A DNA stretch of 64,000 nucleotides, from contig JASANH010001508.1 in the NCBI GenBank assembly GCA_030248295.1, forward strand, positions 682,001 to 746,000, written 5' to 3'. The notes under the pieces are model-generated. The model ran no database searches. It had not been told where the DNA came from and saw only the letters and a list, made by a program, of their open reading frames with translations. The translations under genes and the position numbers were made by a program. This document shows, one piece after another, positions 25,813 to 38,000 of this stretch. Position 1 is the stretch's first letter; each line of letters begins with the position of its first letter. Origin of the DNA: Mesodorylaimus sp. YZB2_4 (Eukaryota > Nematoda > Enoplea > Dorylaimida > Dorylaimidae).

Positions 25813-27541
25813 CTTCACCTAATCTTCGACTCGTTGGTTCTAGTCGAGCGCAGTGGTGGAACTGATGAAAGGAGTCACGTCATGCTGGTTTATGAATCCA
25901 GGAGGTAGGATGTGATGAAGACAAACAGGGCAAATGCCAGCTCGCTGTGAACTCGAGAAATCGACGTGGGCGGGCCTTAGTGATTAGGTCCGTTTATGCT
26001 GATGTTTTCCTCTACTTCAGTCTTCGCCTTGGCTAGGGCAGGTGCACTGGCCACCTCCACAAAAACGCGTACGGTTACGGCAGAGACGAGAATAAAAAGT
26101 CAAATCGCTTGCTGGCGTAGCAGTCCTTTTTGGAGGCTGGTCATGCAGTTGCTGCCTCAAAATTCCTTGTACACTTGCAGATTATGCAACTGGGTTTGGT
26201 CTGATGGTCGATCAATAGTTTGGCGGCATGTGAGAGCGAGTGACTGAAAAGAGCAAACTAATGATTCTTTTTTTGAGACTGAGAAGTGCGGGTAGTCGGA
26301 CCGCGCCCGGCTTATTATCATGGATTAAGCTAGTTTGAATAAAAGCCTTATTCGCAAAAGGACACAATTGAACACGCGCGAGGGGACGCGCAATGGTCGT
26401 CATCCTGAACATAATATATTATGAGCCAGTACCATTAGACATCCGCCCCTGCCTAATGGTCTTCTGCACCATCGATCCAACCTCGGCGCCTGATCAGTCG
26501 CTCCAGCCACGCAATGTATTTTAAACAATGGCACTACTTCAAGTTTATGACACAATTCGATAGCACGCTCCAGCTAATCAGCACGTAGGCCGTCGACTGG
26601 TCGCTTCCGTCTCTGGCCACATGAGACAAGGGAAAGGGGAGTTGCAGTTTGAACGAAGGAACAGCTAGCTAATAACATTGTTTTGATGACCTGCTTCCGC
26701 TCTCCAGGCATTTTTCTCATTTCCATCCTGAAACTTTTTTCTCACTGACTTCTTTAGCTCGCTTGACTCAAAGGTGAGGGGTGGGCAGTGAGGGATGAAA
26801 GGAAGGAACGAGGTCACGCCATGCCATGCTATGCACAACAGCAGGCATGCTTCGAAGCAACCTAATCTTCATGTTGCTTTAGCCTCAGTTTCGTCCTAAC
26901 GAGGTGAATTCCAGTGAGAGGAAGGCAGCACGTACGCCTGGGCTGTCAAAGCCATTTTTGGAGTTCGTTGATTGCAGTTCCGCCACAGTTTGGGAAAAAA
27001 GGAAAGAAAACGCAGCAAAATTTTTTGCACCACTTTATTTGATCATTGCAGCCTTTATTGCATCAAGCAGTTAAGTGCACCACAAACTGACAGTGACTAG
27101 ACCCAATAAGGGTAAGCTTGGTTTGAAAAATCATCCTGCCAAATCAGCGTAATGAAGACCGGATAGAGGAAATGGCTCGAAGTAGCTGAGCATCACAAAC
27201 AAACTTGGAAAAGTGTGCAAAAGCACTGTAGGCATTCGGTACAAAGATATTTGAATTTCCCGCTACAGGGATTTTAGCCATTAGAACCTGCAGATATAAT
27301 GTGCGTCATCGGTATACTGTAAATGCCTCGAACACGATGAGCGTGTGCAGCGGACTGATTCGTATAATTTTCGTAAAAAGTTAACAAAGCGTATGAGTGA
27401 AACGTTCAGAATCGTGATTTTCGCTTGTCCTTTGATGAAATTTCAAAACAGAAATTCAATTCTTGATTCTGCGGCAAAGTGTTCGATCCGAAAAATGAAT
27501 TATAACAGTCTGCATTGACCGTCAGCGGCAAAGGAAGGGGA
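25813..27541. other. Divergent intergenic region, GPCR 2 and iRhom
   Basis: Contains the promoters of the minus-strand GPCR 2 and the plus-strand iRhom gene. No recognisable gene or repeat. Confidence 0.45.
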
Positions 27542-30500
27542 ATGAAACAAATGGTGCATAGCTATTCTCTTCCACCTCGTCGTTACGCATCGACGGGTGG
27601 TACAACGGCCACATCCACGGACATCGTTGGCCAAGGACAGGATCTCCGACAAAGACACCCTCGATTGAATCGATCGCTAACAAGGGCTGATAGCATTCGT
27701 CAGTAAGTTTTTGCCTTTGAGTTTCAAAAACTTGTGCTAAAATCTTTGTGCGCCACGGGTGGCCTTACCTTAGCTCCACTGCCTCGGATGAGTCCACATC
27801 TTCGAAAAGTGTATGCATGTAGCTGGGTGTCCCCGTGACATCTGGGGACTTTAGAATATAGTTGCCATGGATGCCTTGTGGGATGACCCATCGTTGTGAT
27901 CCTCACATTATTCGGGTATGACTCATACTTTTCTTTCGCCCTGTAGTTCGCTTGCGATGTTTTGTTCGTAGCTCCTCATAAGTCTTGATAATTTCAGGGC
28001 AATATCCACTGGAACTGCGTCATTCTTCGGTATTGTTGGCGGGGAAACACCAGACGCTAGCGCATCGAAGAAATGGGAAGAAAGACGACGCCGACATTGT
28101 TCGAGACAATACGGTGGCGTAAAGCCGACATCACCAGAAAGAGGATTGGAATCAGTAAGAAGGTTTTTAGTATGTTTGTTAGCATTTATCAGAAACTGCG
28201 TCAGCTTAGAAAATAAAGATGAGAATGCTAGCTATGCGTTTCTTGCGTGATTAAAAACCTCTCTGACGTGCATTTTTATCGCAGATCGATGGTACTAGAA
28301 CAGTTCCTCGGGTAGTTGATCCGTTAGCGGCCGGTGCGCTCCGTCGTAATCTGTCAAGTGACCGAACTCGAGGTGTGCCAGCGACTATCGCTCGACGTGA
28401 CAGTGTGGCCAAATTGGCTTGGGATGGTCTGGCGACTTTAGTCAGAGTAAGTCGATTATTAGTGATTGGATATGGGCGTGTCGCGATGGCTGCTGCATTT
28501 GCATAGCATTTGCTTTTTATAGACGGGAACATTCCGTGCTCGAAGTCGCACTTTGCCTTCAAAAAAGCTCCGGGAGCGACCTTATTCAAGGAGTTTTACT
28601 CCTTCCGTCGTCGCTGAAAATTCCGTTTTTGAACAGCAAGAAAGCGTTGACGGGCTCGCTGCCACAGCCGCTTCTGCTGCTCCCGCTGCCGTAGGCACTG
28701 CTGGACGAGCTGGGGAGTATATTCCAATGGCTACAATTGCCGAAGGGGGAATCGAAACGGAAGTGGTAAGCTAGTAGTTGCAAGCTGAAATAAGTTTCTG
28801 TCAACGAGCCCTGATTTGATGAATGAGTATCGATTATTTCCTTTTTTAATTTTTAGCCCTCTCCGTCTCTCGAAGACGAAGTATTTTTCGATTTGGGCGC
28901 CGCCGCCGTCACACCACCAGCAACGGAACGTCGTGTTTCCTTGCGACCAATCCCAGTTGAACGAGCCGCAGCCGCCATTCGAGCTCGAGGGCCTTATCAA
29001 CCGGCCGAAGTACCAACACCGACATCGGAAGGATGGAGTTGGGTGAGTCTTTCTGTTTTATTTTGGGACGTTAGTGCGTAAAGGCACAAACCGCAATGTT
29101 TAACAGTTCAGTTATGAAAATATGAATTCGGAGATCCAGAAAGAGGTGAGAATGCACGCTTGCGTAGAAGTCATTCCAGTGTTGGGTTTCGACTACCACA
29201 GCGAGAGGTCTTCCTTGCTAATCCTTGTACCTTCGATCCTCCTGAGTTGCTTAATTTTAGAAAGCATGCAAGCTTGCCTATTGTTGGCTTTTTGCCCACT
29301 AAAACCTCTCCATTTATTTTCAGATTGTTCGAAGAGCCCTTGAACACGCCAGTAGACGTCATTATCGACCCAAGAGCTTATCGGCGCGGTTGTTCGGACG
29401 ATTGAAAAGGCTTCAATCGACTACAAGCGGCGTATCACGCGACGACGTGGACGATTTTCGGCCCTTCTTTACTTACTGGGTGACAACAGTCCAGATTTTG
29501 GTCATGATTGTGGCGATCGCTGTTTACAAGCTGGGACCATTCGGATTTTCTCGTACGCAGTATTCGGCTATGGTGCTTCATACATCGCTCGTTGTAGAAC
29601 ACGTCGCTTATAACGAGCGTGATAATTTCTGGCTCGGGCCACGATTTGTAAGTTGCTAATTCCTTTTCTTGAAATAACTTGTATTTTATGGCTGTTTTTG
29701 CAGGCTGATTTGGTTCATCTTGGTGCCAAGTACGCGCCGTGCATGCGACGAGACGAGAATTTTGTGCAGGTCAATGCGAAAATAAAAGATCGCGAAAGGC
29801 TGACGGCATGTTGTGTTCGGCATGACGGTACAGGATGCGTGCAGACGTCGGAGAACGATTGCCCGGTAAGTGGCCTTTGCTGGAGCTCACGTTGGGTGGG
29901 GGTGATTGATATTCTCCTATTTAGGCATCGCTGGCGTCGTGGCTTAAATGGGATGCAGACTCTGGGCCAAGCAATCGCACGTCGGGGTCCGTGTGCGGTC
30001 AGGATCCAGGCGAGTGCGTTAATCCAGCTTCGGTGAGTCCGTTCGAATGGCCGGATGACATTACGAAATGGCCAATTTGTATGGACAATCGAGAAGGAGG
30101 GAATGGAACTTTGTCGACAGTGAGGCATATGACGTGCGAAATTACTGGACGGCCATGCTGCATTGGTATTCAAGGGGAATGTCGTATTACGACCAGGGAA
30201 TACTGCGACTTTGTTCGTGGTTATTTCCATGAAGAAGCTACTCTATGTTCTCAGGTTAGTTTGTGGAAGTAGATGCTATTTTCCCTCAAATTAGCTCCCC
30301 GGCCTCGGGATGGCGGTGGCGACGTCTAGGCCCAGTACTTCTTTTTTTGAAAATTCCCCAAATAAAGGAGTACACTAATTAGCGAGGGTGCTACTTATCA
30401 CTTGGGCGGGCGGGGCGGATCAGTTTAGCTCCTTTTAAGTGCGCCACTCTAAGCGAGAGGGGCTGTTATTTCATAGGAGGAAGGGATGCATTTGAAAAGA

Positions 30501-31676
30501 AAGGTGGATTATATCAAGTATTTCTGCGACTCTGACTTTGTCTGGCTACTGTACATTGCGTTTTCAGGTTCACTGCCTCCAAGATGTTTGCGGCATGATA
30601 CCATTCGCTGATCCAGAGAAGCCGAATCAGTTCTATCGGTTACTACTGGCGATGTTTTTGCACGCGGGGTAAGCAAGTGATGCGAGACGTGCTGCCAGCT
30701 GTAGCACGGAACTGGGGAGACCTACGAGGGAGTGAATGCTGTGAATTTGAGACCAAAGGGGATTTTTGACTGTGGGTGGATGCACATGGGGGCAGTTTTA
30801 GAGTGTGAGAGTTGTCCTGGTCTTTCCTTGAGACGTCCTGGCTTCTTGTATTGTACTCGCACGCACTGGATGGCTGATCGAGCGCGTCAGGAACCAGGCG
30901 GGTGGGTGGGCAGACAACAATCTATCTATCTTCTTCGCCCCAGCTATTTTATCTTCGTTCACTGCGGTCAAAAATCAGTGGTCCCATTTCGAAAAGCTGG
31001 ACGTGTCTTTCCTGGACGATCCGATCCGTTCCCAAGAATAGTCCAATTCGCAAAGTTGGAGTCTAATTTGTTTTGTTTCAGGGTCTTTCATTGTTTATGC
31101 ACAGTCCTGGTCCAGTATTTTTTCATGCGTGATTTGGAGAAGCTCATTGGTTGCACTCGGATGGCCATGATATATCTGGTGAGTGGGATCGGTGGCAACT
31201 TGGCCTCTTGCGTGTTCGTGCCATACGAGGCGGAAGTTGGGCCGGCCGGGGCTCATTTCGGGTTGGTGGCGGCTTTGTTCGTTGATGCAATCTACTCTTG
31301 GCGAATCCTATTGAATCCATGGAAGGCCATGGGGCAGTTGGTGGCCGTGCTGCTGGTATTGTTCATTTTGGGTTTGCTACCCTGGGTCGACAACTACGCT
31401 CATTTGTTTGGGTTCATTTTTGGATTTTTGTTGTCCATGGCTTTATTTCCCTATATTCAAATGGGTCGAGGAGATGAACGGCGTAGGATTATCAAACGTG
31501 CGATTATTGTTTGCGTGTGCCTTTTGATTGTTTCTGCCTTGTTCGCAATGTTATTTGTACTTTTTTATGAACGTCCACTTCGTGACTGCGATTCGTGCAT
31601 CTATTTCAATTGCATACCGTTTACTGAGCATTTTTGTGATAATCAAGGGCTCACATTGCAGATTACGCCCATTTAG
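27542..31676 (+). CDS. RHBDF-like (iRhom): Inactive rhomboid protein (iRhom)
   Basis: Polytopic ER/Golgi membrane protein; known iRhoms guide ADAM17/TACE and EGF-family ligands and are not proteases. Ten exons: 27542-27702, 27998-28154, 28285-28446, 28523-28765, 28857-29042, 29324-29647, 29704-29865, 29925-30254, 30568-30668 and 31082-31676; 2421 nt, 806 aa. The N-terminal cytosolic part has [32 protein letters not shown] and RSFTPS. TM1 follows [12 protein letters not shown]. The cysteine-rich iRhom homology domain includes [48 protein letters not shown] and [20 protein letters not shown]. In the rhomboid core the catalytic GxSG serine is replaced ([11 protein letters not shown]), the iRhom hallmark. 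AATAAA at 31679-31684 lies just past the stop. An additional 5' exon cannot be excluded. Confidence 0.96.
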
Positions 31677-31678
31677 TG

Positions 31679-31684
31679 AATAAA
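31679..31684 (+). terminator. Poly(A) signal of iRhom
   Basis: AATAAA begins two bases after the TAG stop of iRhom and 102 bp before the RWDD1 start, so the 3' UTR must be very short. Confidence 0.6.
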
Positions 31685-31785
31685 AGGACTAGAATGTGAG
31701 TTTGTGCTTGGTGAATTTGATGGCAGTGCCGATGTGTCCTTCGACCTGGTCTCCGGTGGTAGCTGTGCATGCGAGCCTTGCAGGT

Positions 31786-32567
31786 ATGGCTGCAGTGAAC
31801 GACGAGCAGTTGTGCGAGTTAGAGGCGCTCAGATCGATTTACCCGACCGAGCTGATAGTCGAGAGCGAATCGAGTCCAGTCCGTTTATCGATTGAATTGG
31901 GGATGGGGGAGAAGGGCAGCAATGAGGACGAGGATGATCAGCCCTGCTGCCTGCTCTCCTTCCAACTACCGGCTGCTTATCCCGAAGTGGCTCCAGAAAT
32001 CGAGCTGTCAGCCGAAGACTGCGGCCTGGACGAGTCAGACGTGGCGGCTGTCTTGGAGAAATTGAACGAGCTGGCCTTGGAGAACATTGGATTGCCCATG
32101 GTGTTTACGATTGCCAGTGCTGCTCAGGTGAGACTACCAAGCTATGTGAGTGGGAGGAAGCCCTGTCGTTTGCCCTGCGTGACCTAATGCAGGCGTGATT
32201 TCAGGAAGAACTCGTCCACCACGAGGAGCGTATGAAGCAGAAACGGCTGGAAGAGGAACAGCGAAAGAAAATGGAGGAAGAGGAACGAGACAGGCACCGA
32301 CTGGAAGGAACGGCCGTCACAGTTGAGAATTTCATGGCTTGGAAAGCCCGTTTCGATGAGGAGATGGGGCGCAATAAGAAACTGGTCGCAGACTCGTCCT
32401 CTCGTCGACTGACTGGCAAAGAACAGTTCTTGAAAGACGCTTCGCTGTGCACCTCTGATATTCGCCTGATCGAGGAGTCTGGCGAGGAACTGAAGATCGA
32501 CGAGAGTCTATACGACGATGAGGACTTGGACGATGCGCTGAGTGAAGATGATGAGGACCAACAGTGA
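31786..32567 (+). CDS. RWDD1: RWD domain-containing protein 1
   Basis: Cytosolic RWD protein (yeast Gir2 / DFRP2 group) that in other species binds and stabilises the DRG2-type GTPase and interacts with the translation-control machinery. Two exons, 31786-32127 and 32205-32567, joined in phase 0, give 234 aa (human 243). The RWD domain spans about 6-112: EALRSIYPTEL, FQLPAAYPEVAPEIELS, ENIGLPMVFTIASAAQ. Then comes a charged helix (HHEERMKQKRLEEEQRKKME), GTAVTVENFMAWKARFDEEM, LTGKEQFL and an acidic end (DDEDLDDALSEDDEDQQ). A CAG splice-like site lies two bases before the ATG. AATAAA is at 32621-32626. Confidence 0.95.
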
Positions 32568-32620
32568 AAACCCATTTTGGTTCGCTTGAGATTTAACATG
32601 CTTGAACAAAGAGGAAATAC

Positions 32621-32626
32621 AATAAA
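32621..32626 (+). terminator. Poly(A) signal of RWDD1
   Basis: AATAAA 54 bp after the stop codon. Confidence 0.65.
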
Positions 32627-33241
32627 ACCCATCCTGCGTTTAGCCCACGACTCTTTTGATTTATTTGAATGAAAACCTTGAGAGGGTAACTGCAACAGAC
32701 GCCGAGTTGAGAGCAGGAGATGCCTGCGGTCGAACACATATAACTCGCACATAGGAGCTATAACGTGTGGAGCTGCACTCAAAGCGTGCGACACCTGCTG
32801 GCCTTGTATTCCACCCGCCCCCCCCCCCCCCAGCCATGTTCATAAATCGATGAGTTCCAACCAAAATGGGATAACTGCAAGATCTTGCGAAATTGAGTTA
32901 ACTGCAAAATACCATAGAGCAACACCACTAGAATGACCTGGCAAAGTGAGGCAACTGCACTGCAGCATGGTCCTTCACACTGTAAGACAAAGTTCGGGGG
33001 TCCCCCCCCCCAAGTGTTTCTGTCAAAATGAGACATCTGCAGACATGTCCAGTTGAAACGAGATAAGTGCTGAGCCAGAGTCGAGTTATCTCACTCTAGC
33101 TGGACTCTTTTGGCGTGCGTCACTAAATCTAGTGAGACAAGTGGCGCCGCATACTTGTTAATCATTGGTTTATAGCTCAATGAGCTACCAAAATTGCATC
33201 TCTTGCCTCCTTTATTGTTTTTTTTGACAAGTTAAAAGAAT
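32627..33241. other. Intergenic region with C homopolymers
   Basis: Contains two poly-C runs, about 32818-32832 and 33003-33011. Several phrases such as AACTGCAA-ATCTTGC / AACTGCAAAAT recur loosely. No gene is seen. Confidence 0.45.
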
Positions 33242-34385
33242 ATGGCTCGTAAAAGTCGTTTAATAGCATCTCAGGTGCTATATTTAATTCCTGATGGATC
33301 GGATCAGCCTACTGCTGCTGATTCTAATCCGTCGGGTTCCTCAGACAGCGATTTACCGATTGATGATTCCGATATTGACGATCATCACCTGCCCCCAAAA
33401 TCGTCGACCTCGTCTTCATCATCCGATTCAGACAATGAGCAAGGAAATACTCTTAATGAGGTGAGGGCCCACGTCGATTTATGCAGATATCTGCACAATA
33501 CAAAGCCTTCTGACAGCCACGGTCAGTTAATAGAGGTATTTCTGTGAATTTAGGAAAGCCCAGAACCAGATTTGGGTCTTCAACTGTTTGAAATGCACCT
33601 CAAAGATCACTGAAGATCAGAGGTTGCAGCTATGCAAAAATTATTACAGCTTGGAGGTGGGTATTCTTCTTCTATAGTAATTCCGTATTCACACATTCCC
33701 ACACCTTTTCTCATTTTTTAGACTTACGAGCGCAAAAAAGATTTCATTTGTCGATACGTGCGTCGTATGCCAGTCGGCCAACGTTCAACAACGAAAGGAA
33801 TGCGCACATCAAGTTATCAGTATTACTTTGAAGTTGATAATCAAGAAGTTAAAGTCTGCAAGAACTTTGTCAAAGCTACGATTGCCGTCTCAAACAACGC
33901 CATCACGTGGGCACTTCGCCACGAAAACTCAGAAGGGTCATTTTCCGGAATGGATCGACGGGCTCATCATGAATGCACAATTTAAACATCGGAAGAAGAT
34001 CGTCAAATTATTCGAGATCATATTAATAGCTACCTTGCTGTTGAACCCTTTTATGTTCGCAAAGACGGATGTAACAAGAAGTACCTGGAAGCCGGGCTGA
34101 CAGTATTCAGACGCTGAGTATCGATTTATAAATCTGGAAGCGATTAGTACACGGAATTCGGCAAATCGGCAGCTGCATGGTTCCAAGGAATTCAGATTGA
34201 AGCCCGCTTATCACAGGCAGCTCCCAGTTTCCGCAGCAAAGAAAGCGGATCTGATTTCACTTTGCGAAAGTGGCGCTATTCCATCGCAATATCGAAAAAG
34301 TTATAATGCTTTGACTGATGACGCAACCGTTCGTGACGCTCTTGCTGACCCTGATTTAGATGAAGAGTCAGAAGAAGAATTTTGA
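33242..34385 (+). pseudogene. Broken DNA-transposon-like gene
   Basis: A start at 33242 gives a Ser/Asp-rich N-terminus, then apparent introns, then TYERKKDFICRYVRRM, SYQYYFEVDNQEVKVCKNF and, in other frames, DHINSYLAVEPFYVRKDG, KKYLEAGLT and, near 34235, KKADLISLCESGAIPSQYRK. This order (basic Cys-rich start, VKVCK, HINSF-like, YL...L, KKxDLxxLCxxGxIP) is what I recall from transposase-like proteins common in insects and Hydra; I cannot name the superfamily. Frame changes at about 33930-34060 and a stop show that it is no longer intact. A domesticated gene with odd introns is the alternative. Confidence 0.6.
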
Positions 34386-35077
34386 GTACTTTTGGAGTAG
34401 TTTGACATACTCGTTTCATTTCTATTCCTTATGGTTCATAAATTCGGACTATCACTATGTAAGCCTTTTAAAATAAAGAGGGCACACATGGAAAAATGGC
34501 ACAACTGTTGCACATGAATTGTCAGTGTTCTGACAAAATGAGATAATAGTACCTAATCACTGACTGGTTATCACTGGCAACAAAGTTAAAAAATACTATT
34601 AATTCCTGTATATCTGTGAAACCTAAATTGCAACATGAGCCATGCGCAGCAAATAGTGCGGTGGTACTCGGAGTCCAAAACTTTAACCTCGACTTTCTCA
34701 AAAGTGACTTTCTTGCCCTTATCCCATTTTAGTTGGAACACATCGGAATGTTTACCATGACCGCATAGATACTTCATTCGAGGTTGTTCTAATTGTATAT
34801 GCGAGCACACAAAAGGCTGTGTGACAAACCACCAAACAAATTGTAGCTGCTAAATTGCAATTATCTTACATTTACTAGTACAGAATCGAATATAAAAGGA
34901 CGAGACAACAAAATTACACGCACTGATTGTTAGTATACATAAAACACGGGACAAAACACAAAGAACACGGGACAAAACATAGAAGACATCACAAAACACA
35001 CAACAAAAAATACGCCACAAAAGACAAAAACACAAACTTCTTGAAACATCGACGTTTTTTAAAAAAACACGAACCAT
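34386..35077. other. Intergenic region, A-rich 3' flank of the receptor gene
   Basis: From 34920 to 35050 runs an A-rich, ACAAAACAC-type degenerate repeat (GGGACAAAACACAAAGAACA and variants) just beyond the stop of the minus-strand receptor, probably its 3' UTR or a purine-rich simple repeat. Confidence 0.5.
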
Positions 35078-38000
35078 CTACACCCTCCTCCGATCACCCG
35101 ACGACGATCCACCACGACCACCCTTCTCCTTCGACGCACCCCTTCCACGACCTCCACCCGACGACCGACGACCACCACCCCTTTCCACCGACGGACTTCT
35201 GCGACGGCCAACCGCGCCAGACGACGAACCGCGGCGACGCGCTCCATCACGACTGCGATCACGCGGCTGCATACGGTACTCACGCGGATCGACGCGTTTT
35301 CCCGCCTCGTATTCCAGGCTGTTCTTCTTCTGCAGCTCGCCTTTCTTCAGCCATTCCTCCGCCGTGAATCGTTTCTTCGGTCCGCAGGGGGCCAACAACG
35401 CCGCGGGCACACGACGGCCGTTCACCGAAACGAGCATTCCGGACTTGAACTTTTCGAACGTCGTCGTGGCCGTCTCGTGCTTGTACTGCGCTGAAACAGA
35501 AGACGTCATCATAACAAGCAAGCACTGAGAAGTGACCACACTCACCGCTGATGTTTTCGTCGCTGTCGACGTAGGCCTCCAAGCATAAGAGCACGATGGT
35601 GATGTGCTTGAATAAGTCCGTCTGCTCCAGACGCCAGGCGCCGAACCGTCCTTTGCAGAGGATGGCAACGATTTCGTGCAAGTTGAACTCCTGTTTCATG
35701 GCCCACATTTCGATGCCGATGAAAATGGCCGCCACCGTGACGCACTCCGTCTTTCCCGTCTCCTCGTAGATCAACATATTCGGCAGATCCGGTTGAATTC
35801 CGTATTCGTCCCCCGGACGGTACATGGTCTCACGTCCGGTCAGCAAGGCGTCGACCAGCCTCAACACGGCCCTGCGACGAGTCAGCAACAACGACAAATT
35901 AGTGACTTCGACGACGACGATCTGAAAGAAAAACTGAGCTGATTGAGACAAGAAGGCACGCTCTTTCTCCCACTTACATCACGGACGATTCCATTATACA
36001 TAATGCACTTGATGTGCACTTTGAGCAGATCGATGGTTGTGTCGAACGGAATATTCTCTTCCACTTCGTACTCGTACGGGTCCTTGTGCTGCAAGCCGCG
36101 ATTGGTCGTGTCGAACAGCTGCTTGGCCGACTTCTCAGCCCGACGAATTTGCACCACGAGTCCGATCTGAAACAAAGGCTAGTCATTAAAGGGAAGGGAA
36201 GACAAAAAAAGCGCTTACGTTCTTTTGGACGAGAAAGTCGACGTAGTCGTTTCCATGAAAGTCGCGCAGCCTCGGCTCCTGCGCCAACCAGATTTTACGA
36301 TTCGTTCCCGTTTCGATGCAGTTCGCATTCATGACCGCCATGATCCTCTCCTGGGTGTCCCGTCCAAGTGCGTCGTACTTCTTCACCAGCACCTCGGCCA
36401 CGTTCTCCTTCAACACCAACTTGTCCTGCTGGGAGTAGCTGTCCGAAATTTCGATCAAATCTCGCCTCGGGTTGACACGCTTGAATGCGGCCTGCACGAT
36501 CTCCTCAATTTCTGAGAGCAGGTTCCTTTGAATCTCGTTGTTGACTCGGCCCATTTTCGGACAGCCTTGTTCTTGATCCTTCTGGCCGGGACGCGAGCCA
36601 AAAACGTAGCGAAGGAAGCGTTTGAAGGCGGCGTAGCCCTTGATCGTCTTGCTGTGCTTCTGTTCTTCGAAGGCCATTATCACCGGATTGCCTCGTCCAT
36701 TTTGCGGATCTTCGCGAAGAAACTCGGCCGTGTCTCGCCGGTACAAAAGGGCGTGCATGTCTCGCAGCCTGTCCTCTTTTCGTTCCACTCCGATCCTCCA
36801 AATCGCAACGGCTTTCAGCAGAGCCTGCTCTTCCTCGTCTGAAAAGGACTCGGCTGCATTGAGGGACTATGCCACCACATTCCTGTCCACTTACACTGCC
36901 TCAACATGACCGCTCGATTCTCCCTGTCGTCCAAAATCTTGTCGTACACTCGCCAAAAAACGACGTAGCTGATGATCATAATTGGGATGGCGATCAGACT
37001 CGTCAGCCACAGGGCTTTGGCTGAAAAGGAGTCGCTTAGTTAGGGAAATGACATTTCCCATCGAACTTACCCCAGGATGTCATTCGGTGGTAAAAGGCGA
37101 ATATGTCCGTGTCGATGTCGTCGATGATGTCTGCAACAGAGGTGAGTTAGAGAAAAGAAAAGGCTCCTGAGTGGCAAACTCACCGATGTCTGCTTCGTCG
37201 AAGATGTATGGGTACAGAGCCATGCCGTTCATGGACGCTGCGTAGGCGTAGACGTAGACGTGGACGCTGATTTCTTTCAGTTTTTCGCCAAGATAGTACG
37301 TCCAATTCATGGTTTCGCGAAAAACCTGAAAAAGGGAGGTCGGGGCCAGAGTGAATGAGAAATTTGGAGACTTACATCGAGCAAAAAGTTGTCCGACGAT
37401 CGGCGGATTTCGATTCCGAAATAGCGGAAATAGCCAGGAAGTGGCTTCAATATTTTGAAAGCGAGGGTTCGGTTTTTCCGAGAGAAGGCGACCGAAGCGA
37501 AATCGGAGATGTTAACCGCTAAGAAAAAGAAGGGGTTTTTGTTTGTAGCAGCGTGAAAAAGGCGTTTCTTACAGAAGACGAGTAGTCGGTGGGCCAGCAG
37601 CGCCCATTTTCCGTCGTTCGTCGTCACGTTGCATCGGATTTTCACGTCGTCAAATTTGTAGTCGAAAATCTTGTCCGGAATTGGGACAGCGCATGTTCGC
37701 TCGCTGCATATCCCAGCTGGGCTGGCGATCGTGAAGCCACCGACGCGGTTGATGTCGCAGTTGAAGGCGGCGTTGGCGAACTTGGACTTGGGCGGGATGA
37801 CGATCATCAGGTCGTGTTTTTTGCCTTGATAGTAGCCTTCATGCCGATCGAACGGAAGAGTCCAGTTGCTGTACTCAAAGTGCACCGATTCCTTCTCTAA
37901 AAAAGCCTAGTTTTCGAGAACAAAAGTAGAAACTTAGTTTTGCCTTACCGTCTTTTTCACAACTTTTTTCGCCGTAAATCGCTTCTCCATATCCATCATT

